A stretch of 64,000 nucleotides of DNA from Neurospora crassa OR74A (GCF_000182925.2 NC_026507.1:620001-684000), one strand, 5' to 3'; shown: positions 38,350-49,700, counted from the first letter of the stretch. Made by a program: numbers and translations. The notes: generated by a model from the sequence alone, not told the origin.

Positions 38350-40552
38350 GGTTACTGACGGAGGTTTTGGAGGATTGGGTGATAGCTTGACGCCGCCAAT
38401 GCCGCCTAGGAAGATGAGTGGAGGGGGGCTGTCTGCCGTGAGCGATCTTTCTCCTCCTACACCGTCATCGAGCGGGTTGCTTTCTCCGAGTGGATGGCTG
38501 AAGAGGTTGAGGGAGGGCCTTGGCTCGAGTGTGCAGAGTGTACCAACGGCGGTTGGTTCGACATCGCCAGGCATGCCTCAGGGTCAGCAGCTTTCTCGAT
38601 CAGCACCGCAGGAGGATGAGCTTGTGATCGTCCCTGGTCCTATCTTTAGAGGAAGTCGGACGTCTCGCTCAAGTCCGGCTGACCTTACCTCCTCTCCTTT
38701 TCCACCTCCTTCTTTTGCTGCTACTGCTGATCTCGATGAATCGTGGATTCGCCCGTCTCGAGCCACTCATCGATCATCTGAGCCGTCAAGTCAGGTTGAT
38801 TGGGATCAAGAAGCTGAGTATCTCTCGTCTTCCCAGCCGATGGTGAACACTGGGAAAGTGGCTACTGGAAGTCCTTCATCGGGGATGAGCAGAAACAGCA
38901 ATCCCACAGTTCCCGGCACCAACCTGAATGCAAATGGCATGGGTAACAGGCCTTCACCCATGCAGCTGCAGATGCCTCTGATGCCCATCAGCATCAACGC
39001 TCCTGGGTCAGGCGCTGGTCGACTACCTCAGAAGATCCAACAACAGCAGCAGCAACACCGACCAGCGTCGTACACAGAAACCGAACCCTCGCCTAGGACA
39101 GAGAGTGCGTTTCCAGGTGTTGACACGAGATACTCGCGATGGGACGAGAATCAGATGCATGCTCATGGCCATCCTCAAAGTACTTCGGCTTCCTACCAAT
39201 TTCCCACGGCCGGTGGTCATGCCCATCAAAAGCCGGCAACTTCCACCAGTCTCGGAATGAAGGCCACCACAGCATCTTCGACTTCAGCCCCCCATCCACA
39301 ACCAGCGCCCGCCATCCTCTGGCGGAATCTGGGCAGAGGGTTAACGAGAAGGAAGACTAAGGAGCGGATTCAGAATGTGCTTGGTGCTAATAGCGGTCGA
39401 TCGCAATCCGTGAGTCTGTCTGCCTTCCCGACTAGATCACGACGAGGGAGTGGACATCAGTCTGTGTCAGGGCAACAGCATCCATTGGCGAGTTCAGCCA
39501 CTTCCACCACTACTGCTGGAAGTGCAACGCAAGGCCAGGAACATGCGGGACGTCCAGATATGATGGCATCTATATCGAACATGGGCGGACAGTTTCCTGG
39601 CACCCCTGCTTCTGCCATTTCTTTCATGCCGTCGACTCCAGCACAACAAACCAGCATTGGCTCAATCTCCGCGGTAGCTAGCTCACCCGTTACTCCAGCT
39701 CCTACATCAATCTCCTTGCTACAATATCAGGAACAGCGAAGTTCATCCTCCCCTGCTCTTGGAACGGGAGTAGGGGCAGGAGCAGGCATCCTCCTCAGCG
39801 ACGGCACCATCTTCCAATTTCCTAGCAGCAGCGGTGTCACATCAGCTTTCACTCCAGTGACTGATGTCAGCACTGGGTCCCCTATTGTCGGTCGACCGAC
39901 GGGACAAGAACATGGGTTTCCGCCGCCTGGGTCGCCGGTAGCAAGTGGATTGGCATGGGAAGTGCAGCAGTCACGTTCAAGACCGATGGCCACGCCTATT
40001 CAGGGAGGAGGAATGACAAACGCTGCGCTTGCAATGACGCCTAGCACCTCTAGCATGGGACCGCCAACCATGCCGCCCACGCCCCCGACCGCTACGGGTT
40101 TGGGAATGGCCAGGAGGAAAAGAATCGTTCATCAGCTGACTTCGACTTCTTCGCCTGGGTTACAGTCTCCAAATCCAAATCCCAATACTCCTCCTCTGAA
40201 TTCCTCATTGCCTACGTTACCCTATGAGACTCCGTTGGGTTCGGTGCCTCGAACACTTACTTCACCTGTGCCCTACGTTCCTGCTTCTCCTAGGGTCCCC
40301 GGTGCGAATCCCGATGCTGGCACCTCCAGTCTTATACCCGGTGCTGGTATTGCGAGTACAGCACGAGGAGGGGTTCGAGGAACAAGGACGAGAGCTAGAA
40401 GCGGAAGTAGTCCTGGACCTTGGAGGCCTTCGACGATGGCGTCCATGCCAATGGGGAGTTTGCATAGGCCTTGGAGTCGTGGACATGGGGCGGGTGGAAC
40501 TGGTTCTGCGTTGCTGTCGAGGTCGGACAGTCCCCAGTACGGGAACGATTGA
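33712..40552 (+). CDS. NOD-like receptor: lipase (LipA/DUF676-like) + NB-ARC + long disordered tail
   Basis: Proposed exons 33712-33714, 33808-34764, 34830-34878, 35166-36533 and 36810-40552, giving 2039 residues. Exon 1 is only the ATG, followed at once by donor GTATGT. The N-terminal alpha/beta hydrolase (about 20-260) has IVLVHGLNGHPEKTW and nucleophile motif VVHSLGG (Ser ~119), as in SesB-like/LipA domains. Then comes a disordered stretch, NB-ARC from about 475 (SFFVGREDELRGL, P-loop CLPGGGKTHLA with Lys ~517, Walker-B-like DWLLVLDG), and a winged-helix-like part to about 900. The last ~1000 residues are Ser/Pro/Thr/Gly/Gln-rich with no repeats of the ankyrin, WD or TPR kind. Fungal lipase-NB-ARC proteins are NLR relatives, some acting in allorecognition. 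Least certain: the intron 34879-35165. Confidence 0.82.
35265..35356 (+). repeat. Coding minisatellite, 21-bp unit, 4.4 perfect copies
   Basis: The unit CTACGTTGTCCACGCGCGAA+C repeats without any mismatch and encodes LSTREPT each time, in the disordered linker between lipase and NB-ARC. Being a multiple of three, copy number can change without breaking the frame. Perfect identity suggests recent expansion or homogenisation. Confidence 0.93.
38312..38350 (+). repeat. Coding (CAGGCT)n tract, Gln-Ala repeats
   Basis: Six to seven perfect GCTCAG hexamers encode alternating Ala-Gln in the disordered C-terminal tail of the receptor, after a short helix-prone segment (NKIRQKVAGTQAVIAQ). Confidence 0.92.
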
Positions 40553-41361
40553 TGCTGGGAGAGGGGGTTCTGGGTAGGCTCAGCAGGGGAAGGAGGGAGG
40601 GAGGGAGAGGTAGTGGTGGTGGTGGTGACAGTGCAGGTGGTGGTGATGACGGTGCGGATGTTGGGATGGGATTGGGAGTTTTGTCGCCGTGAGGAGGGAG
40701 AAGAGTAGTGTTCTCTTTTCCAACGTGTCTGTGATATTATTGTGTTGCTGTTATTCTCATGGGTTATTCGTTCTTTGTTTGCTTAGTTGGGAGGCTTCAA
40801 ATGCTTTGTTATTTCGATCGTACCTATACAAATAACAGGTGCAGGCACGGATGGAGGATCTGAACATATGGCTTTTAACGGGTAAAATGGTTGGCACAGG
40901 ACACATGGGTAACATTTACAGGGACTGGAGGCGTTGTGCGTTGTCAACTGGGAATAATTTCTGTGTTTTCAAGCTACTTGGGGACATACATAATGGTATT
41001 CCTGGAGCTGGGAGTATATTTCACTGTCAATCATCTTCACAGTCCACGTTCACGATGACGAGTGTAGCACATACTTTAGTTTCCTTAATCATAGCATTTG
41101 GCAGCGCCAAAATGTTTTTCAATCTCCAGCGCCTTTGCTTCTCGCCCTGTTCTTTAATAGTGTGCGTACCTATCTTCAGGCGTAAGCGCCGTCATCTTTC
41201 TCCATCGTTGGTGTATGAGAGATCGATTCACTCCCCGAAGTCTGAGCCATCTCAATCGTCAGTAACCGTCCACTTCCCTTCTCTAAATCTCCAACCGCCA
41301 AACGCGAGTCCAACTATTTCCAAGCCTCAGCACCCCTCACCAATTCCATCCCTTCAACCCA
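40553..41361. other. Intergenic, convergent 3' ends
   Basis: 0.8 kb between the receptor gene and the first member of the coiled-coil array, transcribed towards each other. A Gly-coding-like GGT/GGA-rich tract continues about 100 bases past the receptor stop. No gene supported. Confidence 0.5.
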
Positions 41362-42194
41362 CTATTCAAAGGAATCGTTAGCCACATCCTCTGCCTCCTG
41401 CTTTACTTCGCGGTTATCTTCGTCCTCGTCTTTATTCCCATCAAGACTCTCTTCCTCCACTTTAAGCTGCCAAACCCTTACCCTTCCCTCTCGCTCCTCT
41501 TTCAAGTCCTTTGCTTCCTCTTCTCTCTCAACCGACTCTTTCCTAAAGGTACCTTCATCACTGGTCCGCTCCCATGTAGCCTCATGCCCATTATCCCCAT
41601 CATCACCACCCCCACCCCCACCCCCATCCCAACCACCACCACCATCCTCTTCCGCATGATGATCCTCCATCATTACCCCCTCCACTTCCTTCTCGTCCCT
41701 CTCCACAACAAGCTTTATTTCGTGTTCTCGTCTAGTTAGTTCCCTCCCTTCTTTTCTCAGTTGGTCAATCTCTTTTTCCAACGCTTTGAGGCGGCGGAGG
41801 TAAGCGCTTTGGGATTCTAATTTGGAAATGTTTTGTCGTAGTTGGTCGTTGTGGGATTTGAGTTTGGTGATGCGGGTGTGGAGGGTTCGTTCGCGTTCGT
41901 TGTGTTTGGGAGAGGGGTTGTAGGGCTGGATTTTGGTTCTGGGGTGTGTTTGGGGTTCTAGAGGTACTTGTGAGGGATGGGTGGGTTTGGGATGGGATTC
42001 GGTGTAGGAGCCTGGTTGGGAGCATGGGGATGTTAGTTGATTAGCAATCGAGGGTGAGGTGAGAGGGGATAGTGATTGGAGGTTGGACTGGATGGTGAGG
42101 TTGGGATTCATGTATGAGGGTCTGGTGTGGTAGGTAGGTAGGTAGGGGACTTACCGACGGAAAGACGAAAGCTGGGGAAGGTCCAGCGCTGCAT
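41362..42194 (-). CDS. Coiled-coil array protein A (unknown function)
   Basis: Two exons, 42194-42155 and 42011-41362, joined as 229 residues. The 40-nt first exon (MQRWTFPSFRLSV) ends in phase 1 at GTAAGT; a CTAAC branch point precedes the CAG acceptor. A basic Pro/Ser/His-rich stretch (about 15-50) leads into a coiled coil (about 55-125: RITKLKSHNDQLRQNISK, then AYLRRLKALEKEIDQLRKEG). A Gly/Asp-rich acidic tail follows, with an AEEDGGGGWDGGGGGGGDDG run. I do not recognise the family. The coil core Y-L-x-x-L-K-x-L-E-x-E-x-x-x-L recurs in the neighbours at 43048, 45343 and 46666, so this is one of a set of paralogues. No membrane segment or catalytic motif is visible. Confidence 0.7.
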
Positions 42195-43047
42195 TATGGA
42201 TGTGTTCGCTGGGAGACCGTGGTGTTGGCTTTGGGGTTTGTAATGATAGTTGTACTCAAGGATGAGGATTAGGATATCGATGGTGATCTGGATATAATGG
42301 TCGTGAGTCTTGCGCGTTTTGGCGGAGAAGAGGGCGAGTGTCTGAGGAGTATTTTCGATATCTGCGATTCGTTTGTTGACGGATATCTAATGTAACAGGC
42401 TTGCTTCGAGAGCAATCAAGATGAATTGGCAAGCGATAATGGCGCGGCTGTGGTCTCGCAAGTTGCCGGTGTTGGTGTTGAGGTGGATGTGAGCTCTTGA
42501 GATGGTCGGAGGAAAACGGGAGAATATGGTGGGAGAAGTCGCGAAGTAAGGCTGCCGCCAGCAGGAAGAACTTGGTGGATTTAGAGACTCGCGTATTGTT
42601 CCTGATAAGAGATGGAGATGACTTGGGATCACTCCAAACAGACTGGGAGGTTTCGTCGGCGAGTCACACTTTTTACGGGAGGGTTTTGGCTACCTGTCAA
42701 CGAAAATCAAGAGACGGAATTGTTTTGATTGCGGATGGAGATGGCATAAGACAATATGTTTGTGGTGCTTCATTGAAGCCTTCCCACCAGTCAGTATGTG
42801 GTAGCTTGATTGTCATTCTATCTCTGTCATCTCAAATGCGTAAGACTATAATATTGTCGTTGGTACCTAGTTGAGCTGATCATCTTTGCCATCTGTTCTC
42901 ATATCTAGCAGCAATGATAGCAAGATCAATGAAGCAAGTAATAGTGAACGTCTCATAAACCCCGTGCCCCGGCATAATCTCCATCTTCATGTCCCAAAAT
43001 CCCCCCAAAAGTCGGCGTCACCCTCCTTTCACAACCCCTCCAAGCCA
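42195..43047. other. Spacer in coiled-coil array
   Basis: About 0.85 kb between two minus-strand genes; should hold the promoter of gene A and 3' UTR of gene B. A TAGG(TAGG)n tract lies in the gene A intron next door. No gene supported. Confidence 0.5.
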
Positions 43048-43824
43048 TCACCACGCACCAGCCAATCTGCGAATGTCAAAAACCGAAATTCCCAAGTCCC
43101 CCGCGTACTTCTCAAACAGCTTAGCCCACTCCATCGTGCTCTCACGGAAGTCCTCTGCAAGATCCGCCACTGTGTCCTCATTCAAGCGATTCTCCTCCTT
43201 CAGCTCGGTCAGCTCCTCCTCTAGGTCTTTCAACTTTGCAAGGTATTTCTTGTAGTTTTCGAACGTAGTCATCTGTCTCTCAAGCAGACGATTTTTCTCC
43301 TTCTCTTGGTTGATGCGATCCTTCAATTTTTTCTCAACTTGCTTGCGGCCGATGGTCATGAGGTTTTCGATTTCGGATTCTGTGCGGGCTGGGGCAGCGG
43401 GAGCGGGGAGGGCGCTTGGTTTGAGGGTGGGATGGGAAACGGACGGCTTCGGTTTGCTCGCTCTATGCTGGATGGGACTCAAATCCTCTGATGAATCGGA
43501 GGAATCGGAGGAACCGGATTCTGATTCCTCCGATGAATCAGATTCCTCCGATTCATCCGATTCCTCATCCTTCAGTACAACTGCAGCTTGCCATGCGTAG
43601 GCACAGGTCGTAGACCGTGTAGCCGTCTTATCTGCGACTGGTTTTGCTCGAGGACTGGGCTTGCGAACGCCGGTTGGTCTCGGTGAGGTGACTGTAACTG
43701 GAAGAGTTCATTAGGTTCAGGCGATGCCAACATAAAAACCTGATTGAAGTGGGAAAAAGAATTGAGCTGTCTTACTAAATGATGACTTTTTCGGAGAATC
43801 GATACGTGGACGAGAGTGACCCAT
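43048..43824 (-). CDS. Coiled-coil array protein B (unknown function)
   Basis: Two exons, 43824-43776 and 43691-43048, joined as 230 residues (MGHSRPRIDSPKKSSF then ITSPRPTGVRKPSP). The first exon is 49 nt and phase 1, donor GTAAGA, acceptor CAG. After a basic Pro/Lys-rich segment there is a Ser/Asp/Glu run (about 67-90, ESDESEESDSSEESESGSS), which would suit casein kinase 2. A second disordered part follows, then a coiled coil (about 120-200: KKLKDRINQEKEKNRLLERQ, ENYKKYLAKLKDLEEELTEL). The end, EWAKLFEKYAGDLGISVFDI, is more globular. Unknown family, paralogous to its neighbours by gene structure and coil core. Confidence 0.72.
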
Positions 43825-44238
43825 TGTGAGGTATGTGAGGCCTGGTAATTGCGATTCTAAGTAAGTAAGTAAGTATCGGAAGGAGTATGATGTCTGGGAG
43901 ATCAAGTTGTGATCTGTCGTTTAGAGAGACTTGGTGTAAGCGGGGACGTGTTGTTGTTGGGTATAACGATGTGAATTAAAGTTGCCAGAGAAGTGGGATA
44001 TATAAACCTCTAGATTGTAGATGGTAGAAAAGGGAAAGGTTTCGTTGTGGAAGTATAAGGCATTGGCCTTTTAAGGAACCCTTGGAGGGAAGGACTGCTA
44101 TCCAGATGGCGATAAGTAGTTAGCAGTGAACAAGAGTCTGTGAATGACTCAATCAGATGGAGGCGGTCAGAAAAGGGTCAGACGAAACGGCGGGCGAGTA
44201 GAATTTATGTGATACAGTCCCTGTGTCATCTTCCAAAC
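43825..44238. other. Spacer in coiled-coil array
   Basis: Promoter side of gene B; a GTAAGTAAGTAAGTA microsatellite lies near 43860. No gene supported. Confidence 0.5.
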
Positions 44239-44643
44239 TCAGATAACAATCATTAGCTTGCATCTGTTTCTGTCTGTGTGTACGAGATCTCCAGATGTGT
44301 CTCCAAGCCCTACCATAAGCTCCAGCATACTTTGCAGATGCTTTTTGCAATGCTCCAGTTCCTGGATTTGAGCGATGAGGGAGTAGTTATTCTTCTCCCG
44401 GTCGGTAAGTCAGGCTTGGTAGCTCTTCTCGATGCGATTTAGGCCTGGTGGGTTTGGGTTCAAGGGTGTGTCGATGCTGCTATTGCTTTTCTTTTTTTTC
44501 TGACGTGGATTCATTGTTGGAATCGTTTGGCCGTGCACCCAAGAATTTGGACGAAAAGAACAACATTGAGGGACCGTAAAGAGAGAGGAAATACCGAGTT
44601 GGGGATCTACAGGTACCTCCACGAAAAACCTTCCAGGTCGCAA
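44239..44643 (-). pseudogene. Decayed coiled-coil array member C
   Basis: One frame runs from a disordered Lys/Pro/Asn-rich part (NPRQKKKKSNSSIDTPLNP) through an in-frame TGA at 44410-44412 into a coil segment (REKNNYSLIAQIQELEHCKK, HLQSMLELM) before ending at 44239. The order (basic disordered part, then coil with an EHCKKHLQ block) matches the intact neighbours, particularly EHCEKYMRILK in gene E. The C-terminal 60-80 residues of the other members are missing. It is best read as a recently dead paralogue; read-through or splicing around the stop is less likely. Confidence 0.55.
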
Positions 44644-45342
44644 ATCTAAGGACCTGAGTTTGGTAGTGTAGGGTATGTGAAAGTTTTGGAAGCTGGAAAG
44701 GGCGGAAACAAAAAGGGCTGGATTCTGGAGTCATCAATTGGGAGGGGCGCCCAGGCCATGGACTTCCAACGGGATTCACCTCGACGGGCGGCCCTGTGCC
44801 GGAACCTCAACGACAGTTGATGCTAGCCATCACAGCGGAGAGAAAGAAGTCATCCTGTGATAGTGCCACAGATGAAGTATGCCGAACAATCCGTAGTTCA
44901 AGTCCAGCTAAGAAACTGTCTATGTGTAATGAAATGAGCAAATTCGTGAAAAGAATACGTTCCCCCATCCATCAGAGTATTGCAAGTCAGGCAGTATATG
45001 CTAGCTTCTCATGTGTCCATTTGCCCTCCAATAACCTCGCCATTACCACCTGGCCAAAAGCCCATCAGCCCAGTCGTCCCAAAGATCGTCGGAGCAGATA
45101 GACTCCATGTCCTTGTTCTCCTCAGAGTCCTGCTCAGAGTTCTCCACCGCCTCAGTTCCCCGCAATTCCGACTTCATCTTCATCCCTGGATAGGTATCTC
45201 CAAACCGTGTCTCTGCCTAGGTGATTTTCAAAATTTGAGCGGCATGATTTTCCCTGCTCATCATGATCTGAGTCTGCTAGGTCCATCGGGTTCGCCAAGT
45301 CTGCTCTTTTGCTGGTAGCCTCCCTGGACTTATGCGGCTGTT
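44644..45342. other. Spacer in coiled-coil array
   Basis: 0.7 kb with short frames only. It may include more of dead member C and the 3' UTR of gene D. Nothing else supported. Confidence 0.5.
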
Positions 45343-46093
45343 CTAAACCTCATGATCCTCTCCGATTCCTTTTCCCAACTCTTCCTCAGAATCACCCTCA
45401 AACTCCTCCTCAGCGTCACCCTCAGACTCCTCCTCAGAGTCATCGTTAAACTCATAGTCAGAATCGTTCGGAGAATCATCATCAGATCCGTTCTCAGACT
45501 CATGCTCAAACTCATGCTTAGACTCTTTCTCAACGGAAGTCTTGGAGTCCTCCGATGCCATCTTCACCTCATCTTCCACGCTCTTGAACTGCAACGACTC
45601 CACCAAGCTCATCCAGTTTTGTCGCTCCTCCGCCAAACGATCCACCTTGTCATTTGCCTCATCCACCGTTCTCTTCAACTCCTTCAAACTAGCCAAGTAT
45701 CTGTGCGATTGCTTCAACTCGTCGATGTCTGAAGCATACCTGTTTTTCTGCCTCTCAGAGATCTCCAGAAGATTGTTGAGTATTCTTTCCGTGTTTCTGT
45801 ATTTCTTCTTGACAGAATCCAAAGTATAGTAGCTCCAAGGCTTCAAAGTAACAGCTGTGGTACGGGTAGGGGTGCTGATACCATTGCCGCTGCGTGCAGA
45901 ATTAGCGGGAGTTGGGTTTGGGGTGGGTGCGAGTCCGCTGTGTCCTGAAAGATAATTACCGCCTAGTACTTGTTAGATCTCAGGTTTGTCACAAAAAAGT
46001 ATGCGGATGATGAAGAGTGATGCGGAACTTACCCTGAAGCTGGAGCTGGTAGCCGACTGACGGGCGCAGATCCGGAAGCTCCCACTGCTCCAT
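45343..46093 (-). CDS. Coiled-coil array protein D with acidic tail (unknown function)
   Basis: Two exons, 46093-46033 and 45962-45343, joined as 226 residues (MEQWELPDLRPSVGYQLQLQ, then GGNYLSGHSGLAPTPN). The first exon is 61 nt, phase 1, donor GTAAGT, acceptor TAG. A Pro/Ser/Thr-rich linker leads into a coiled coil (about 65-150: YRNTERILNNLLEISERQK, YLASLKELKRTVDEANDK). The last ~65 residues are strongly acidic (DSEEESEGDAEEEFEGDSEE), resembling histone-chaperone-like acidic tails, but that is only composition. Paralogous to A, B and E by position, exon structure and the YLxxLKxLxxxV core. Function unknown. Confidence 0.7.
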
Positions 46094-46665
46094 GGTGATC
46101 GAGTGTCGTATGAGTGTGTGTAGGTAGGCAGTGGTAGGGTCTGAGACGAAAGTGATAATGATGCGTGATCGAACCGGCGTTACGTTGTGATAGAGGGAGC
46201 CCCTGGCGTTATGTGCGATAGTGTCTGCTACGGCTCCTTCCAAATGCGATGCTAGTTCTCGTCAACCAAGTGAGACCTGCGATGCGCTCAAAAGAAGCGA
46301 AGGGTTTTCTTAGTGATCGGTGAAAGCTTGGAGATTAAAGGGTGGTCGAGGAGGAGACGGGGGAGGAGAGGATTTATACCCGAAGGAGGAGGACGGGTAG
46401 AGGCGAAGATTCGGTATCTGAACCTCTGATGTACTCAAGATGAGATCCGATTTCGAGATGGAAATAATGGAGGACTTTTGGAGTATCTGTGCGAGTTCGT
46501 CCCACTATTGCCAACAAACAAAAGACCCAATTGTTTCAATTTGATCCCTCCCTATATCATCCCATCACACAGTGCTAGCACTTCAAGGTGCCGGCATAGG
46601 TACCTTTGTCCACCTAGTGCCGTGCCATCCTTCGAGATGACAGTCACGGCCAGACATTGCCTAGA
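46094..46665. other. Spacer in coiled-coil array
   Basis: Promoter side of gene D, 0.57 kb. No gene supported. Confidence 0.5.
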
Positions 46666-47342
46666 TCATTCGGTAGGATTTACAATCCGAGTCCTTGAGC
46701 CCAGATGATCGCGTACCATCCCCTCCCAGTCGTCGATCGAGGCTAGAAGCCTCTGCTCAGCTTGTCGGAACAATTCCAGAAGCTCGATTTTCTTGCTCTT
46801 TTCCGCTTCCAGCTCCTCCTCCATTGTCTTCAAGATCCTCATATACTTCTCACAATGCTCAATTCTGGCCAGACTGTTCCGAATGCTTCGGTTTACCAAT
46901 CTCCTCTCCTCAATCTTGCGGTTTAGCTCCTTTCGAAGCACTGGAAAGTGACGCACTGAGAACTTCTCGATGTCCCCTGTAAGGCTACGGGACTGTGAAT
47001 ATTGAGAAGTTTTCGGGTTCGGCAGGGTGTCTGAGGTAGTGGTAGGCTTATCGCTCTCTTTCGCTACGATTGATGTTTGGATGGCTTTATCGACTTCGTT
47101 GTGCGTGGAGGAAGGAGATGGCGGCACAGCTGGTTGTTGAGACTGGAGAAAACTATTAGAAATTGACTTATACTCCAGGACGGGTAAGGACTTGCAGAAG
47201 ACGTGGGCGATGTTGACTCGTTATCTCTGGTTTCGCTTTTGGTAGAAACATCGACGTCGCCGCTGGTGCGTGAATGCGGCTGGTTGGCTGGTAAGGCCTT
47301 GTCTTCCAGAGCAGGGCTCTGTTTTCTTCTAGTTTCCGACAT
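46666..47342 (-). CDS. Coiled-coil array protein E (unknown function)
   Basis: Two exons are proposed, 47342-47174 and 47129-46666, across a 44-nt intron (donor GTATAA, TAAT branch region, acceptor CAG). They join two different frames exactly to 210 residues. The first exon is phase 1 as in its paralogues but longer (169 nt). Residues 1-90 are disordered and Ser/Thr/Asp-rich, then a long coil at about 105-185 (RKELNRKIEERRLVNRSI, EHCEKYMRILKTMEEELEAE, LELFRQAEQRLLASIDDWEG). The intron is short, so a frameshift in a dying gene is the alternative. Family unknown; the HCEKYMRILKTMEEEL block ties it to genes A-D. Confidence 0.62.
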
Positions 47343-49405
47343 TGGGCCGGTGTTTTGGCGCTGTGGTTCAGCTTCCTTGTGTCAGATACTTCTACGGGCA
47401 TGTAAAGCGTGAGACTCAAACATCTGGTTGTGTAAACGTACATACCGGAGAGACGAGGGCGCGGGAACGGGGGTTGAGACAATTGTTCGATAGGAGCCAG
47501 TACAGGGAGGGTGTGGCAGGAGAAAAAGGACGGAGGGCAAAAGTTGGGTGGTGTTTGTCCCAAAGGAGGGGATGGTGTGGGGAAGTATTGGTGTCCGATG
47601 GTGAGCGAGAGCGAGAAGCGCAAGTGGCCAACTATGCAGTTCGCCTGACTTCATGTTTTGCGCGCAGGGTCGTTGATGACCATTTGAAAGCGAAATGCGT
47701 CCGACAGATATGCACAGAAACTTACATGAAGCATGGATTCGACGCCCACAACCGTTTCCAGACGTGGCGTGGTTCCGGTACGGGCGTTCACCACGATCAC
47801 CAAAGATGAAGAATCGAAAAAAAAAAAAGTGTAGTTGGTCAATGATACCCAAGGTATCCCCTCGCCGGTCACAGCTCGACCTCGTTAGCCCAGGTAGACG
47901 GATGTAGCAGTCATATAGACTACAGGAATGCCCGAGCGATAGTTGTGTCGAAAACTGCCACCACGGGACTCGAACCCGTGGCGTTTCGAGCGGGTGTAAG
48001 TATGGGTGTGCTCTGGGCAACACCAACTGCCGCTCGACCAACTACTCGTTGTGGTTGGAAAACCTGCTGGGGACGGGAGCCTATAAGGGACGGAGGGCAC
48101 TGGAGTCTTAGGGTAAGTTGTACGGTTGGATGCCTTGGTGCCTTGGATCAGATGGCTGTCATCCGATGTTCATGGCTCTTTCGGGCCGGGCTGGACCCAT
48201 CTTCGCTTTTTGGGATTACCTTTGGTAGGTACTAACTCCATATTTGCGCTTGGATGACATGGCAATGGGACAGACATACGAAGATGGCAGACAAAGTGCT
48301 GAGCTATCTTTGTGCTTAATGTTCCAGGTTCTTTGGGTTGCTGCTGAGCAAGAGGCGACAGAGTCGATGTCGAATGTTCCTGTCAGTGATGAATGGACAG
48401 TCAGAATACTTGCACAAAGCGATCCCGCTTTACCGCTTGGGTAATTCCTGTTCTGTGGGAAAAATTGCTTGGTAAACATGGTCAGGTTTCCTTTATCGAG
48501 CAGGTGTGAAAGACGCCTTCCCAACTTGTAGCAAGGTGGTTGCTGCCTCATATGTGCCGGTGACACTCGCCAATAACTCCTCCAGACCACCTCCCCAAAC
48601 CACAAAAACTCCAAAGTCACAAGAACTGGAAGGCGTAGTCACGACGCAGAAGCGTTGAGACAGGGATGGCAACCTCAATGGAGTGACGATAAATATGATG
48701 TAATCCCTGTTCAACACCTTGACTGTTTCCTACATGTGAGGGCTCAACAACAGAGCACTTGCCCTCCAATTCCTTGTTGAACTCTGTTCAAACCAATAGC
48801 TATCATAGCCAACAAGGCTTTCTTCGAACCTTCAACGCCTGAAATTGCCTCATACAAGATGGCTTAATCCTCCGGTTCGCCTTCCCTCCAAGCCACCAAC
48901 TCCCACAAATTGGGTGTTCAACATTGGGTTCACCGTTTTTTCAAGAGATCTGAACGAAAGTCATCTCCCAAGTGGAATTGAAATGAAGAAACTTCAAGAC
49001 TAGGAAAGCTACATCCCAGCCCCTCCAACCGCTTTCCAAACACCCTACATCCGAACCAGCGCTTCCACCTGCGCCATACCCAATTTCGTCTCCAGCTCTT
49101 GCCCTTAATCTACGAGAGCGACACCCAACTCATTCTCCAAGCTCTCCAGCGTGACACTCTTGGAATTCTTGCAGCTTTCGATGCGACGGCGTCAGTTCCG
49201 TATCACCTTGTTGGCCCCTCGTTTGGCCTTGACCAAGCCGATCAACCTGTTGTTGGCGCGGATAAAGGACCATATGAAGGGGCGGAGTTGGACTTGGTAT
49301 CTGCATCTTACTGCATGTCAACCTTGATCGGCGAGGCATAAGGGGAAGAGGTAGGTTATGCGTCATTAGGGCAAGCATGTGGGTGGCCGGCGTTGCTAGA
49401 AGATT
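47343..49405. other. Gene-poor stretch in the array
   Basis: 2 kb between array member E and a decayed paralogue. It contains the tRNA-like relic near 48000 and otherwise only short frames on both strands. The frame at 47382-48041 (minus) runs through the relic and is not coding-like. Confidence 0.5.
47954..48050 (-). pseudogene. tRNA-like relic (class II, possibly tRNA-Leu(CAG))
   Basis: Read on the minus strand there is a near-perfect A box (TGGTCGAGCGG) and a perfect B box inside a T arm (ACGGG-TTCGAGT-CCCGT). An intervening stem-loop GGTGTTG-CCCAGAG-CACACC would put CAG at the anticodon, though the preceding base is C rather than the invariant T. The 3' acceptor strand GGTGGCA has no complementary 5' strand, so the cloverleaf does not close. 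This suggests a decayed or rearranged leucine tRNA gene. Residual pol III promoter activity is possible because both boxes are good. Confidence 0.5.
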
Positions 49406-49700
49406 AGGAAAGGACAAGACGGGCGCTGGCGGCGACAATCCAAATACGGCGCTTCTGTGACCTGGCCAGCCTTCTCCTAGCTAGTCTAGACGTCTCTTCG
49501 AAGTCGTCTTTGACCTCTTGCTTTCGCGCCAGTTGCTTGTCACATTCGCACATTCGAAGCTCGACATTCTCGTCTTCCAACTCGGGCTCAGCAGCGGCGA
49601 TAGACTCATTTCCCTAAGCTTGAGATTTCGCAAGGGCAGGTTTGGCGTCCATTGCTTTGTAGTTCTCGTAGTCCCATATGACATGATCATTACCTCTATC
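49406..49700 (-). pseudogene. Decayed coiled-coil array member F
   Basis: One frame reads WDYENYKAMDAKPALAKSQA, an in-frame TAG, then ESIAAAEPELEDENVELRM and KQEVKDDFEETSRLARRRLA before a stop at 49406. The YENYK start of the coil and the charged heptads recall FENYKKYLAKLKDLEEEL of gene B. It lacks an ATG-led disordered N-terminus. A CTTAG|G acceptor-like site at the TAG leaves a small chance that it is spliced out. Called a dead paralogue. Confidence 0.4.
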
